A DNA stretch of 64,000 bases from Amycolatopsis thermalba (GCF_003385215.1 NZ_PQHW01000002.1:62001-126000), one strand, 5' to 3'. Shown: positions 15,557 through 24,184, counted from the first letter of the stretch. Notes: generated from the letters alone by a model not told the origin. Numbers and translations are program-made.

Positions 15557-16183
15557 CTACTTCGAGCGCCGCGCCACCCACGCCACCGCCTGCGTGCGGC
15601 GCTGCATGCCCAGCTTGGACAGCACCGACGTGACGTGGTTCTTCACGGTCTTCTCGGCGAGGAACAGGCGCTCGGCGATCTCCCGGTTGGACAGGCCCTC
15701 GCCGATCAGCTCCAGCACCGTGCGTTCCCGGTCGGTCAGGCGCGCCAGCTCGTCGTCGGCGGGGTGACGCAGCTTGTCGAGCACGCGGGCGGTGGTGACC
15801 GGGTCGAGCAGGGACCGGCCGGCGGCGACCTCGCGCACGGCGTTGACCACGTCCTGGCCCCGGACCTGTTTCAGCAGGTAGCCGGAGGCGCCGGCCATGA
15901 TCGCGCCGACCATGGCCTCCTCGTCGTCGAACGCGGTGAGGACCAGGCAGTACGGCGGGTTCGGCCGCGCCCGCAACTCCCGGCACAGCGCGACGCCGTC
16001 ACCGTCGCCGAGCCGCACGTCGACGACGGCCACGTCCGGCTCGACGTGCATGGCCACCGCGATGGCCTCGTCGGCGCTACCCGCCTCGGCGACGACCTCG
16101 ATGTCCGGTTCGTCGCTCAGCATTTCCCGCAGGCCGCGCCGCACGACCTCGTGATCGTCGACGAGCAGCACCTCGATGGCCAT
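15557..16183 (-). CDS. NarL/LuxR-type response regulator
   Basis: 208 residues. The receiver domain is residues 1-120 ([18 protein letters not shown]; phosphoacceptor Asp55 in [11 protein letters not shown]). The LuxR helix-turn-helix is 140-205 ([25 protein letters not shown], with [14 protein letters not shown]). It resembles DevR/DosR-like regulators. No kinase is adjacent. The nearest candidate is the DevS-type kinase at 7680, which lacks its own regulator. It ends one base from the FUSC gene. Confidence 0.92.
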   Translation of the reverse strand: MAIEVLLVDDHEVVRRGLREMLSDEPDIEVVAEAGSADEAIAVAMHVEPDVAVVDVRLGDGDGVALCRELRARPNPPYCLVLTAFDDEEAMVGAIMAGASGYLLKQVRGQDVVNAVREVAAGRSLLDPVTTARVLDKLRHPADDELARLTDRERTVLELIGEGLSNREIAERLFLAEKTVKNHVTSVLSKLGMQRRTQAVAWVARRSK

Positions 16184-16196
16184 ACCCCGAGCCTAG

Positions 16197-16328
16197 TCAG
16201 CCGGAGAGGTCTTCGACCGCCTTCGCGATGCGGCGCTGCCGGCTGTAGGAGAGCTTGTCGAAGGCGGCTCGTGCCCCGGCGGCTTCGAGCGCGTCGGCCA
16301 GGTCCGGTTGAGCCGGGCCCGGAGCTTC
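16197..16328 (-). pseudogene. C-terminal remnant of a YdeI/OmpD-associated (bacteriocin-protection-like) protein
   Basis: Forty-three codons ending in TGA read QPDLADALEAAGARAAFDKL then SYSRQRRIAKAVEDLSG. The segment resembles the FxxLSYSRRxE C-terminal region of YdeI-like proteins, which are normally about 190 residues. There is no start codon and no upstream domain. The frame abuts the esterase stop, so only the tail of the gene survives. Confidence 0.45.
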
Positions 16329-17727
16329 ACGCCGCCGCCTCCCAGATCCGTCGCGAACTCGCTATCGGGTCGCTCGTCACCGAGACCGGCACGTCCCAGA
16401 TGCGGGTGAGCCGGTGGTCCTTGTCGTACTCCGGCCAGCCCGGGTCGCCGGTCGTGGCGAAGGAGACCCACGCCTTGCGGATCTCCTTCGACAACGTGTC
16501 CGCTTCCGGCGGGGCCGGGTTGCCCAGCAGCATTTCGGCGAGCGGGCCGGTGAAGTTGCCGAACGTCAGCGGAACGTCGAGCGCGTGGCAGGACCGCAGC
16601 ATCCCGCCGAACGCGGGCGACGGCCAGGTCAGCTCGTAGCACCAGCTGCGGCCGGGGTGGTTCTGCGCGGACCACAGCGACGGCAGGCGGAAGGTGCGGT
16701 CGGACAGGATCAGGACGTGCAGGTCGGCGTCCGACAGGCCGGGGTGGGCGGCCCGGTACTCGGCGATCGCGCCGGCGGGCAGGCCCACGGCGTCGGCGGT
16801 GGCGGCGGGGTCGGCGCCGGAGAGGTCCTGGCCGGCGACGAAGAGGGTGAACTCGTCGTGGTTGAAGCCGGCGACCAGGTCGACCTCGGCGCGCAGGGTG
16901 CGCCACGGGAGGTCGGTGACCAGCTCACCGTCGACGATGGGGCCGAACGGCGTGATCTCGCCGGGCACCATCTGCACGGCGTGGATGGCTTCGGAGGGCA
17001 CCTGCGCGAAGCCGTCGAGCGTGGCCGGGACGCCGAGGGCCGCCGCGATGCGCTCGGTGGTGCGCCGCACGCGGTTCTCGGAGAGGAACCCCTGCGCGAT
17101 GCTCTGCCCGATGGCCCGCCGGAAGAGGCCGCGCCCGGCGTCGGAGGCGGTCAGCGCCGCGACGGACGTGCCACCGGCGGACTCGCCGAAGATCGTCACG
17201 TTGTCCGGGTCGCCGCCGAAGTTCGCGATGTTGTCCTGGACCCAGCGCAGCGCCGCGAGCTGGTCCAGGAAGGCCCGGTTGGCGGGCGCCCCGGGCAGCC
17301 AGCCGAACCCCTCGAGGCCGACGCGGTAGTTGAACGTCACGACGACCACCCCGGCGCGGGCGAGGTTGGCGCCGTCGTACTCGGGCTGCCGCGCGGTGCC
17401 GATGAGGTAGGCGCCGCCGTAGATCCAGACCATGACGGGCAGACCGCTGCCACCGGCGTCCGGGGTCCACACGTTGACGCTGAGGAAGTCGTCCCCTTCA
17501 CCCGGCTGCCAGGCCGACGGCATGCCGGGAAACAGCGACCCCTGCGGCGGCGAGGCCGAAAACCGGTCCGCGGGTCGCGTCCCGTCCCACGGCTCGGGCC
17601 CGGTGGGCGCCTGGAACCGCGCGGCACCGGTCAACGGTCCGGCGAACGGAATGCCCTTGAAGGAACTGACCACCCCGTCGGTCACGCCGCGGACGGCCCC
17701 GGACCTGGTCTGCACGATGGGATCCAC
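16327..17727 (-). CDS. Type B carboxylesterase
   Basis: A 466-residue alpha/beta hydrolase of the carboxylesterase/lipase type. The oxyanion-hole motif is VWIYGGAYLIG (about 100-110), and the nucleophile elbow is GESAGG with Ser183. Catalytic acid and histidine are expected near FNHDEF and SCHALDVPL. It is slightly shorter than typical members (about 500). No signal peptide is visible, so it is probably cytoplasmic. It hydrolyses carboxylic esters; the natural substrate is unknown. It stands alone between a gene remnant and a terminator. Confidence 0.92.
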   Translation of the reverse strand: MDPIVQTRSGAVRGVTDGVVSSFKGIPFAGPLTGAARFQAPTGPEPWDGTRPADRFSASPPQGSLFPGMPSAWQPGEGDDFLSVNVWTPDAGGSGLPVMVWIYGGAYLIGTARQPEYDGANLARAGVVVVTFNYRVGLEGFGWLPGAPANRAFLDQLAALRWVQDNIANFGGDPDNVTIFGESAGGTSVAALTASDAGRGLFRRAIGQSIAQGFLSENRVRRTTERIAAALGVPATLDGFAQVPSEAIHAVQMVPGEITPFGPIVDGELVTDLPWRTLRAEVDLVAGFNHDEFTLFVAGQDLSGADPAATADAVGLPAGAIAEYRAAHPGLSDADLHVLILSDRTFRLPSLWSAQNHPGRSWCYELTWPSPAFGGMLRSCHALDVPLTFGNFTGPLAEMLLGNPAPPEADTLSKEIRKAWVSFATTGDPGWPEYDKDHRLTRIWDVPVSVTSDPIASSRRIWEAAA

Positions 17728-17793
17728 CGGTCGTGGATATCACAGGTTCTGCGACCAAGTCACCCACCGGCGACGCCGTCCTGGTCAGCGGAA

Positions 17794-17822
17794 GGCGGGC
17801 ACCGGGGTGCTCGGTGCCCGCC
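17794..17822. terminator. Hairpin terminator downstream of the secreted FG-GAP protein gene
   Basis: An 11-bp perfect stem (GGCGGGCACCG 17794-17804 with CGGTGCCCGCC 17812-17822) and a 7-nt loop, 13 bp beyond the stop of the minus-strand gene at 17835. Confidence 0.65.
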
Positions 17823-17834
17823 AGGTCGCCACCG

Positions 17835-18458
17835 TCAGACGCAGGATTCCGGCGTGGTGCGCAGTACCGGATCGTCCTGCGGGGCCGAGGTGATGGTGTA
17901 GGTGGTCACCTCGCGGGCGGTCCCGTCGTGGATCTCGTAGAGCACCCGCTGTCCGCTGTAGGTCATGGCGGAGGTGTTGTCGTCCATCAGCGCGGCCAGC
18001 GTGATGAGGTCCCGGCCGCCGGAGGAGTTGTCGGCGCATTCGTAGCCGAGCCGGGTCGTGACGCCGCCGCCCTCGTACAGGTACAGCTTCTCACCGTCCG
18101 TTGTGGACAGAGTGCGCGGGCCGGTGCCGTCGTAGTCCCAGACGCCGTACCAGAGCGTGTTGGCGCCGGCGGTCTCGAGCACGACCACCTCCTGCCTGCC
18201 GTCGCCGTCGATGTCGGTGACGCGCATCGGCGCGGGAGCCCCGGGCAGGTCGACGGCTGTCGTCACGCCGCGCACGGTGAACTCCAGCCGCTGCGTGTAG
18301 TCGCCCGTCGTGGTGAGTGTCGCCAGGTCCGGCGTGCCGTCGCCGTCGAGGTCGACGGCGGCCCGTTGTGGTTGCGGGGCGGCGGACGCCGCTCCGGAAG
18401 CGAGCACCGCCGATGCCAGAGCCGCCGCCAGAACGGCAGCACACCGCAGAGTTCTCAT
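17835..18458 (-). CDS. Secreted VCBS/FG-GAP repeat protein
   Basis: 207 residues. The signal peptide (MRTLRCAAVLAAALASAVLA, followed by SGAASA-APQ) is cleaved near residue 27. Two FG-GAP/VCBS-type calcium-loop motifs follow: DLDGDGTPDLATL near 35 and DIDGDGRQEVVVL near 80. The rest is beta-rich. ATG 18458 follows GGGAGG by 9 nt. The full open frame to 18593 would put 45 non-signal residues first. It is probably an extracellular protein of unknown role. Confidence 0.75.
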   Translation of the reverse strand: MRTLRCAAVLAAALASAVLASGAASAAPQPQRAAVDLDGDGTPDLATLTTTGDYTQRLEFTVRGVTTAVDLPGAPAPMRVTDIDGDGRQEVVVLETAGANTLWYGVWDYDGTGPRTLSTTDGEKLYLYEGGGVTTRLGYECADNSSGGRDLITLAALMDDNTSAMTYSGQRVLYEIHDGTAREVTTYTITSAPQDDPVLRTTPESCV

Positions 18459-18633
18459 GATCGAAAACCTCCCGTCCGTCGGCCGGGACAGCCATCCCGG
18501 CGCCCGAACCGCCCGCCGTCGTGAACGAATGACGAAGTGCGGTCTACCGAGGTTCACGCTTTCCGGGAGTGGGACGTGCACCGCGAGTGCCATGTGCCAT
18601 AGCGGGGCAACCTTCCGCCCTGCTACGGCGTAA

Positions 18634-18951
18634 CTACTCCGGTACCGGGAATCGCGACTCGTTGCGGTTCACCTTCGCCTCGGCGGCTTCCAGGAGGTCC
18701 ACGCCGAGCACGTAGGCCAGCCGGGCGAGGTAGATCGTCACGTCGGCCAGCTCGTCGAGCACCGCGGCGCGCGTGGCCGGGTCCTCGAGCACCGAAGCCG
18801 ACTCCGCCGGCGTCAGCCACTGGAACAGCGCCGTCAGCTCGCCCACCTCGCCGGACAGGGCCATCACCAGGTTCTTCGGCGTGTGGAATCGTTGCCAGTC
18901 CCGGGCGGCGGCGAACTCGGCCAGCCGCCGTTGCAGATCGTCGAGCGTCAC
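18634..18951 (-). CDS. MazG-like nucleotide pyrophosphohydrolase (dCTPase/XTP3TPA type)
   Basis: 105 residues. The all-alpha NTP pyrophosphatase fold shows its metal-binding ExxE and ExxD motifs in ALSGEVGELTALFQWL and LDELADVTIYLARLA. Members cleave non-canonical or surplus (d)NTPs to monophosphates plus pyrophosphate. GTG 18951 matches the family N-terminus (TLDDLQRRLAEFAAARDW). It lies 7 nt after GATACT, so the message may be leaderless. It is divergent from the DUF3024-like gene. Confidence 0.85.
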   Translation of the reverse strand: MTLDDLQRRLAEFAAARDWQRFHTPKNLVMALSGEVGELTALFQWLTPAESASVLEDPATRAAVLDELADVTIYLARLAYVLGVDLLEAAEAKVNRNESRFPVPE

Positions 18952-19006
18952 AGGGCGCAGTATCCGGTGCCGCACGACCCGATCGGGTTGCGGTATCACT
19001 GTGGGT

Positions 19007-19354
19007 ATGTCGCCGATCCCCGAGCTCCAGCAACGCCAGATCGATCGTTGGTGTGAGCGGCGGGTTCCGGCAGGTCAGCGCGACGAGTACACGGTCATGT
19101 CCCGCTGGCGCGGGCGCATCGTGACCCTCGTCGAGCGGCGGGCCGGATGGGTGGGCGACGGGCCGGCCGAACGGCCCTTCGCCCAGCTCCGCTACGGCCT
19201 CGACGAGATGTGGTCGCTCTACTACCTCGCCGACGCGGGCCGCTGGCGCCCGTACCCGCGCAGCGTTCCGGAGATCTCGCCCGTCCCCCTTCTGGACGAC
19301 CTCGATCGTGGCGCCGAGACCGGTTACTTCTTCCAGTGGCTCAGCCCCTGCTGA
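19007..19354 (+). CDS. DUF3024-like small protein
   Basis: 115 residues, beginning MSPIPELQQRQIDRWCERRV. It contains IVTLVERRAGW and FAQLRYGLDEMWSLYYLADA, a pattern that resembles DUF3024 proteins (a WCxxRVP-like opening, a VERRPPW-like strand, then a RYxxxxxxWxLYW core). It is likely cytoplasmic. The function of the family is unknown. ATG 19007 is used because upstream in-frame codons run into the divergent pyrophosphohydrolase gene. Confidence 0.6.
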   Translation: MSPIPELQQRQIDRWCERRVPAGQRDEYTVMSRWRGRIVTLVERRAGWVGDGPAERPFAQLRYGLDEMWSLYYLADAGRWRPYPRSVPEISPVPLLDDLDRGAETGYFFQWLSPC

Positions 19355-19416
19355 TGCTCACGCAGCGTCAGGGAAGACGACGCTGTTGGGTGACGTTCTC
19401 CTCCCATCGGGTGCGG

Positions 19417-19422
19417 CAGGAT
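19417..19422 (+). promoter_or_regulatory. -10 element CAGGAT, leaderless start of gene A1
   Basis: CAGGAT ends exactly 7 nt before ATG 19430. The identical hexamer with identical spacing precedes the paralogue A2 (21636). Confidence 0.45.
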
Positions 19423-19429
19423 TGTCCGC

Positions 19430-20473
19430 ATGACCTCGGCCCCGGATCTGCGTGCCTATCTGCGCACTCTCGATGCGGAGACGCTGGCCGAACTCCTCCT
19501 CGAACAGGCCGATCGTGACCCGCGGTTACGACACGAGCTGGAGCTGCGGGCGGTCGCGCACGGCAAGGTCGGCCCCGTCCTGGACACGCTGCAACGACTC
19601 CTCGACGCGGGCACCCAGGCCGATCTGACCCCGCTGGCCCGCCGGATGGCCGACAGCGACGCCACCGGCGCCGAGCTGCGCCGCGCGATCGGCCTGTACG
19701 CCCGCGCCTGCGCGGTCCACCGCCCCGACCCGCGCGAGCTGGCCGACTGGATCCTGGACACCCAGCTCGACCGGCCCGGCTGGCCCGAGATCAACCTCGC
19801 CGACTTCGCGCCCGCCCTCGGCGACGAAGGACTCGCGCACCTGAAGGCCGCGCTCACGAAGACCCCGCAGACCGACGCCACCCGCCGCCTGACCGAGCAG
19901 CTCGCCGAGGTCACCGGCGACGTCGACGCGCTACTGGCGATCCTGTCCGCCCAGCCGCCCACCCCGGCCACCGCGTTGCGCATCGTCCGCCTGCTGCGCT
20001 CCGCCGGCCGCCACGGTGAGGCCATCGCGCACGCCGCCCGCACCGTCGTGCACCCGCGCGAGGGCGTGCTCGCCCTGCGCCGGGCCGAGTTCCGCCGCCA
20101 CCCGTCCCCGGACACCTACCGCGCCCTGCGCGCCGCCGCCGAGGAACTCGGCCGCTGGCCCGACGAGCGCACCCAGGCGCTGGCCCGGCTCGCCGACCGC
20201 GATCCGGCCGCGGCGATCCCGGTCTACCGCCTGCACGTCGAGGAACTCATCGAGCTCAAGGACCCGGCCGGCTACCGCGAGGCGGCCCAGCGGCTGCGCG
20301 AGCTGCGCGCCCTGCACAAGCGCGCGGACCGGGTGCCGGAGTTCGGCGAGTACCTGGCCGGCCTGGTCGAGACCCACAAGCGCAAGACCCGCCTCCTCGT
20401 CGAGGTCCGCAACGCCCGCATCGCCGTGCCGAAGGTGGTGTCCGGCCGGAAAGCTGCCACCATGGGCGCATGA
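19430..20473 (+). CDS. Uncharacterised alpha-solenoid protein A1 (paralogue of A2)
   Basis: 347 residues, nearly all helical, rich in Ala, Leu and Arg. The N-terminus (PDLRAYLRTLDAETLAELL) and C-terminus (YREAAQRLRELRALHKRA; YLAGLVETHKRKTRLL) match those of A2. The C-terminal third resembles the region that follows the zinc finger in SWIM-type proteins (AYREA...L, then H-KRK), but no SWIM CxCx(n)CxH motif is present. There is no signal peptide or membrane segment. The stop overlaps the start of B1. Function unknown; it is the first gene of a duplicated A-B module. Confidence 0.8.
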   Translation: MTSAPDLRAYLRTLDAETLAELLLEQADRDPRLRHELELRAVAHGKVGPVLDTLQRLLDAGTQADLTPLARRMADSDATGAELRRAIGLYARACAVHRPDPRELADWILDTQLDRPGWPEINLADFAPALGDEGLAHLKAALTKTPQTDATRRLTEQLAEVTGDVDALLAILSAQPPTPATALRIVRLLRSAGRHGEAIAHAARTVVHPREGVLALRRAEFRRHPSPDTYRALRAAAEELGRWPDERTQALARLADRDPAAAIPVYRLHVEELIELKDPAGYREAAQRLRELRALHKRADRVPEFGEYLAGLVETHKRKTRLLVEVRNARIAVPKVVSGRKAATMGA

Positions 20474-21633
20474 GCCCGGTCAGCCGGAAGCGCAAGCCCG
20501 CCAAGAAGAAGCCCGGCGTCTCCGACGAGCGCCGCCAGCTGCTCAAGACCGTGCTCGCCGACGCCGAGGACGCGCTGGCCGAGCGCGACCCGATCGAGGT
20601 CGAGCTGATGGCGTCGACGATCCTCGGCGACCTGTGGCACCCCTCAGACGAAGGTCGCGACGTCGTGCTCCCGCTGATCGATGACGCCGCGCGCCGGCCG
20701 AGCCCGGCCGCCCGCGCGCTGCTGCGGATGCTGCAGCACCTGGCGCTGACCGACGAGCAGCGCACCCGCGCCGGGGCGGCGGCCGAGACGTTCTCCGCCA
20801 TGCCCGAACCGCCGTGGGACCTGGGCGACCTCACCGTCACCGAGTGCTGGCAGCAGGCCGACGTGTTCGGCGACGGCGCCACCCTGGTCCTGCGCGGGGA
20901 CCGGTCCGGGCACGTCCACGGGCTGGTCGCCGAGGTCGAGCTCAGCGGCGGCGGGCTGGGCGACGTCTACCTCACCGACCAGGTGGACGACCTGGTGGAC
21001 AGCATGCGCGCGAGCGAGGAGGCCAGCGAGGTCCTGGTGACCGAGCGGATCCCGCTGCCGCGGGCGCGCCGCATCCTCGAAGACGCGGTCGCGGTCAACG
21101 ACAGCGCGGCGGCCCTGCTGCCGGACGTGATCGCCGAGGACCCGCTCACCCCGCTGCGCGCCTTGCTGGCCGCCCGGCTGCGGGCCATGCCGCCCGCCGA
21201 TCCGCCGGTGGAGCCGCCCACGTTCACCGAGGCCGAGCGGGACGAGCTGGTGCGCGCCTTCCTCGCCGAGGCCGACGGCGTCCGCGACGACCGCTGGTTC
21301 ACCGATTGCGTCCGGTTCCTCGTGGACTACGGCTGCGACGACGACTTCGGCCGCCCGCTGCGGGTCGGGCCGGGCAAGTTCGACCTCCTGCTGGAGGACG
21401 TGCTGGACGCCGAAGGCTTCCCGGCGGAGTTCCTGGAGACCCTGCCGGAGGTCCTGCCGCCGTGGGGCCGCTGGGCCGGCGAGCGGTCCGGGCTGCGCCC
21501 CGCCGCGATCGAGCGGCTGCTGGAGGAGCTGGACGAGATCACCGAGGAGTTCCGCGACCTGCTCGCCGAGGAGGACGCGGATTCCGATCATGAAACGGGC
21601 GGTGCCGCGCCGATCGCGCTGCGACGCGAGTAG
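20470..21633 (+). CDS. Uncharacterised acidic protein B1 (paralogue of B2)
   Basis: 387 residues with a lysine/arginine-rich opening (SRKRKPAKKKPG) and an otherwise acidic, helical sequence. It shares three landmarks with B2: PIEVELMASTILGDLW, ECWQQADVFGD and GRPLRVGPGKFDLLLEDVLD. It lacks the C-terminal extension of B2. ATG 20470 overlaps the A1 stop, implying coupled translation and perhaps a complex of A1 with B1. I recognise no catalytic motif. Confidence 0.8.
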   Translation: MSPVSRKRKPAKKKPGVSDERRQLLKTVLADAEDALAERDPIEVELMASTILGDLWHPSDEGRDVVLPLIDDAARRPSPAARALLRMLQHLALTDEQRTRAGAAAETFSAMPEPPWDLGDLTVTECWQQADVFGDGATLVLRGDRSGHVHGLVAEVELSGGGLGDVYLTDQVDDLVDSMRASEEASEVLVTERIPLPRARRILEDAVAVNDSAAALLPDVIAEDPLTPLRALLAARLRAMPPADPPVEPPTFTEAERDELVRAFLAEADGVRDDRWFTDCVRFLVDYGCDDDFGRPLRVGPGKFDLLLEDVLDAEGFPAEFLETLPEVLPPWGRWAGERSGLRPAAIERLLEELDEITEEFRDLLAEEDADSDHETGGAAPIALRRE

Positions 21634-21635
21634 GC

Positions 21636-21641
21636 CAGGAT
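21636..21641 (+). promoter_or_regulatory. -10 element CAGGAT, leaderless start of gene A2
   Basis: CAGGAT lies 7 nt before GTG 21649, the same hexamer and spacing as upstream of A1. This supports GTG 21649 rather than ATG 21640 as the start. It also shows the promoter was duplicated with the gene. Confidence 0.45.
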
Positions 21642-21648
21642 GTGCGGG

Positions 21649-22665
21649 GTGACGGATCTCCGCGCCTACCTGTCCTCCCTCGACACCGAGACGCTGGCCG
21701 GGCTGCTCCACGACCAGGCCGAACGCGATCCGGAGCTGCGGCGGTCCCTCGAACTGCGAGCCGGGACGCCGGAGCCCGCGGCGGAGAACACGAAGATCGG
21801 CCCGGTGCTGGACACCGTGCAGCGGCTGCTCGACTCCGGCACCCGCGCCGACGTCGCCCCGCTGGCCCGGCGCACCGTCGAGCGCATCAGCCGCGACGAG
21901 GGCGACGGCGCCGAGCTGCGCCGCGCACTGGGCCTCTACGCGCGGGCCTGCGCGGCGCGGGCGCCGGACCCGGTCGAGCTGGCCGACTGGCTGGCCGGGG
22001 TCGCCTTCGACGGGCGGGCCGAGATCGACCTGGCCGAGTTCGCCGGCCCGCTCGGCGAGACCGGGCTGGCCCAGCTGCGGTCCCACGTGGACCGGGCCCG
22101 CCCCGACCGGGCCAAGCGGCCGGTCGCCGAGCGCTTGCACGAGCAGCTCGTGGAGATCTCCGGCGACGTCGACGGGCTGGTCGCGATCCTGTCGACGCAG
22201 CTGCCGCGGATGGAGGCGAGCCTGCGCATCGTCCGTGTCCTGCGCGCCGCCGGCCGCACGAGCGAGGCGATCACCTACGCGGCGCGGGCGCTCAAGCAGG
22301 ACCCGGCGGCCGCCGAGCTGGCCGACGACGTGCTGAGCCTGCGCCGCGCGGAGTTCGACCGCGAGCCGACGCCGGAGCACGCGGAGGCGTTGATCGAGGC
22401 ACTGGTGGCGGCCGGGCGTCAGGAGGAGGCGGCCGGGCTGCTGGCGGTCCACCGCGAGCACGTCGAGTCGCTGATCGGCGGCCGGACCGTCGAGCACTAC
22501 CGCGAGGCCGCCCGTGCCCTGCGCCGCCTGCGCGCGCTCTACCGCACCGTCGGCCGCCCGGCGGACTTCGCGCCCTACCTCGCCGAGCTGGTCGGACGGC
22601 ACAAGCGCAAGGTCCGGTTGATCACCGAAATCCGGAACGCCCGGATCGCGCTGCCCACGGACTGA
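21649..22665 (+). CDS. Uncharacterised alpha-solenoid protein A2 (paralogue of A1)
   Basis: About 338 residues, aligning with A1 along its length (TDLRAYLSSLDTETLAGLL; KIGPVLDTVQRLLDSGTRAD; YLAELVGRHKRKVRLI; EIRNARIALP). Like A1 it is helical and soluble, and resembles the C-terminal part of SWIM zinc-finger proteins without the zinc finger. An ATG at 21640 is in frame, but the A1-like start and promoter spacing favour GTG 21649. Function unknown. Confidence 0.8.
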   Translation: MTDLRAYLSSLDTETLAGLLHDQAERDPELRRSLELRAGTPEPAAENTKIGPVLDTVQRLLDSGTRADVAPLARRTVERISRDEGDGAELRRALGLYARACAARAPDPVELADWLAGVAFDGRAEIDLAEFAGPLGETGLAQLRSHVDRARPDRAKRPVAERLHEQLVEISGDVDGLVAILSTQLPRMEASLRIVRVLRAAGRTSEAITYAARALKQDPAAAELADDVLSLRRAEFDREPTPEHAEALIEALVAAGRQEEAAGLLAVHREHVESLIGGRTVEHYREAARALRRLRALYRTVGRPADFAPYLAELVGRHKRKVRLITEIRNARIALPTD

Positions 22666-22704
22666 GACGCCGGTCCCGCGCGTGAGCCGGGGTGCCGCTG
22701 GTGC

Positions 22705-22710
22705 GACTAT
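22705..22710 (+). promoter_or_regulatory. -10 element GACTAT, leaderless start of gene B2
   Basis: GACTAT ends 7 nt before ATG 22718, with the 7-nt gap used by A1 and A2. There is no ribosome-binding site in the gap. Confidence 0.4.
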
Positions 22711-22717
22711 GTGCGCC

Positions 22718-24184
22718 ATGACCGAGGTGCCGCAGCCGGAGACCGCCTTCGACGAGGTTCTGAACGCCTTCGCCGAACTGGGGAACGACGCCGATCCGAC
22801 CCGCGTCGAGCTGGTCACCTCGGAGATCCTCGGCGAGTGGTGGGAGGCCGACGACGACCTCGCGGCCGGCCTGATCGACCTCGCCGCCGACACCGCCGAG
22901 CCGGAGCGCCTGGTGGCGCCGCTGGCCGCGCTGCGCGTCCTGGCCACCGACGAGGACCAGCGGGAGGCCGCGGGCCTGGCGCTGGAGAAGTTCGGGCTGC
23001 CCGAACCGGCCTGGGCGGCACGGCTGAACCAGGTCACGCCCGGCCAGTGCTGGCGCGCCACCGACGTCTACGGCGACGAGAGCTCGGTGCTGGTGTCGTT
23101 CGGCGACCACGGCCTGGTCGTCTCGATCAACTACGGCAGCTTCGGCGGCTGGGTCACCGACGCCGCGATCGTCGAGTCGCCGCAGGACGTGCTGGCCGAG
23201 CTGCGCACGGTGGGCGAGTCCGCGGAAATCGGCCCCGAGCAGGCCCACGAGGTGATCGCGGACGCGTTCGCCGGCACCGAGTGGCAGGCCGAGCCCGAGG
23301 TGGGCGAGGACTTCGTCCGGTTCCGCGCGCTCGCGCTGGCCCGCCTGCGGACGCTGCCGGAGCCGGCCGAGGCCGGGGAGCCGGAGCCGCTGACGGTGGA
23401 GGAGCAGGCCGAGGTCATCGACTCGTTCTTCGCCGCGGCCGGGGACGAGGTCGGCGACACCGAGGACGCCCGGGTGGTCGCGCTGCGCCTGATCGAGTTC
23501 GGCTTGGAGCACGACTCGCGGCGCCCGCTGCGCGTCGGCCCGGCCAAGCTGGAGTCCTTTGTGGACTTCGTGGACGACGGGCAGATCGAGCTGACCGACG
23601 AGCAGGACGCGGCGATGGCCGCGCTGCTGCCGGTGTGGGCGCGGGTGTTCGGCGAGCGCCAGGGCCTGCCCGAGGACACGCTGACCGCCCTGGTCGAGAC
23701 GGTCGAGGACCGGCTGGACGACCGCGACCCGGAGGAGGAGTCCGCATTGGACGCCTACCTGACCGGTTCCGAGGACCTGACCCCGGAGGACGTGCAGGAC
23801 CTGCTGGAACGCCGTCAGTTCGCGCTGCCGTCGCTGACCGTGGAGACCGAGGACGACGAGGTCGAGCTGGACCCGTCCGACCCCGAGCAGCGCCGGATGC
23901 TGGTGCTGAGCGAGTTCGCCGCCGAGTTCGACGACGAGGAGTCGGAGCTGCGGGCGGTCGCGCTGACCACGGTCGTCGACCAGCTGTGGGACGGCGAGCC
24001 CGCCGAGACGTGGATCGCCGCCCAGCGCCTGACCGAGTCCGGCCTGGAACGCGACGAGGTGCTGGCCGAGCTGACCGCGGTCCTGGAGGAGCACCTCACC
24101 GCCGACGAGGACGGCAACCTGGAGTTCGACCTCGACGACTACGTGGCCGCGCTCGACGAGCTGGACGCCGGCTCGGCGGACTAG
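22718..24184 (+). CDS. Uncharacterised acidic protein B2 with DUF1841-like C-terminus (paralogue of B1)
   Basis: 488 residues, strongly acidic. Residues 1-330 align with B1 (PTRVELVTSEILGEWW; QCWRATDVYGD; RRPLRVGPAKLESFVDFVDD). The additional C-terminal domain begins DPEQRRMLVLSEFAAEFDDE and has VVDQLWDGEPAETWIAAQRL then GLERDEVLAELTAVLEEHL. This resembles DUF1841, a small helical domain of unknown function. The stop TAG shares the CTAG at 24181 with the convergent small membrane protein. It probably forms a partner pair with A2. Confidence 0.8.
   Translation: MTEVPQPETAFDEVLNAFAELGNDADPTRVELVTSEILGEWWEADDDLAAGLIDLAADTAEPERLVAPLAALRVLATDEDQREAAGLALEKFGLPEPAWAARLNQVTPGQCWRATDVYGDESSVLVSFGDHGLVVSINYGSFGGWVTDAAIVESPQDVLAELRTVGESAEIGPEQAHEVIADAFAGTEWQAEPEVGEDFVRFRALALARLRTLPEPAEAGEPEPLTVEEQAEVIDSFFAAAGDEVGDTEDARVVALRLIEFGLEHDSRRPLRVGPAKLESFVDFVDDGQIELTDEQDAAMAALLPVWARVFGERQGLPEDTLTALVETVEDRLDDRDPEEESALDAYLTGSEDLTPEDVQDLLERRQFALPSLTVETEDDEVELDPSDPEQRRMLVLSEFAAEFDDEESELRAVALTTVVDQLWDGEPAETWIAAQRLTESGLERDEVLAELTAVLEEHLTADEDGNLEFDLDDYVAALDELDAGSAD

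Noticed and set aside
20644-23061. 805-codon minus-strand open frame opposite the A/B module
   Set aside because: Low-complexity Arg/Gln/Gly sequence mirroring B1, A2 and B2; no ribosome site or family motif.
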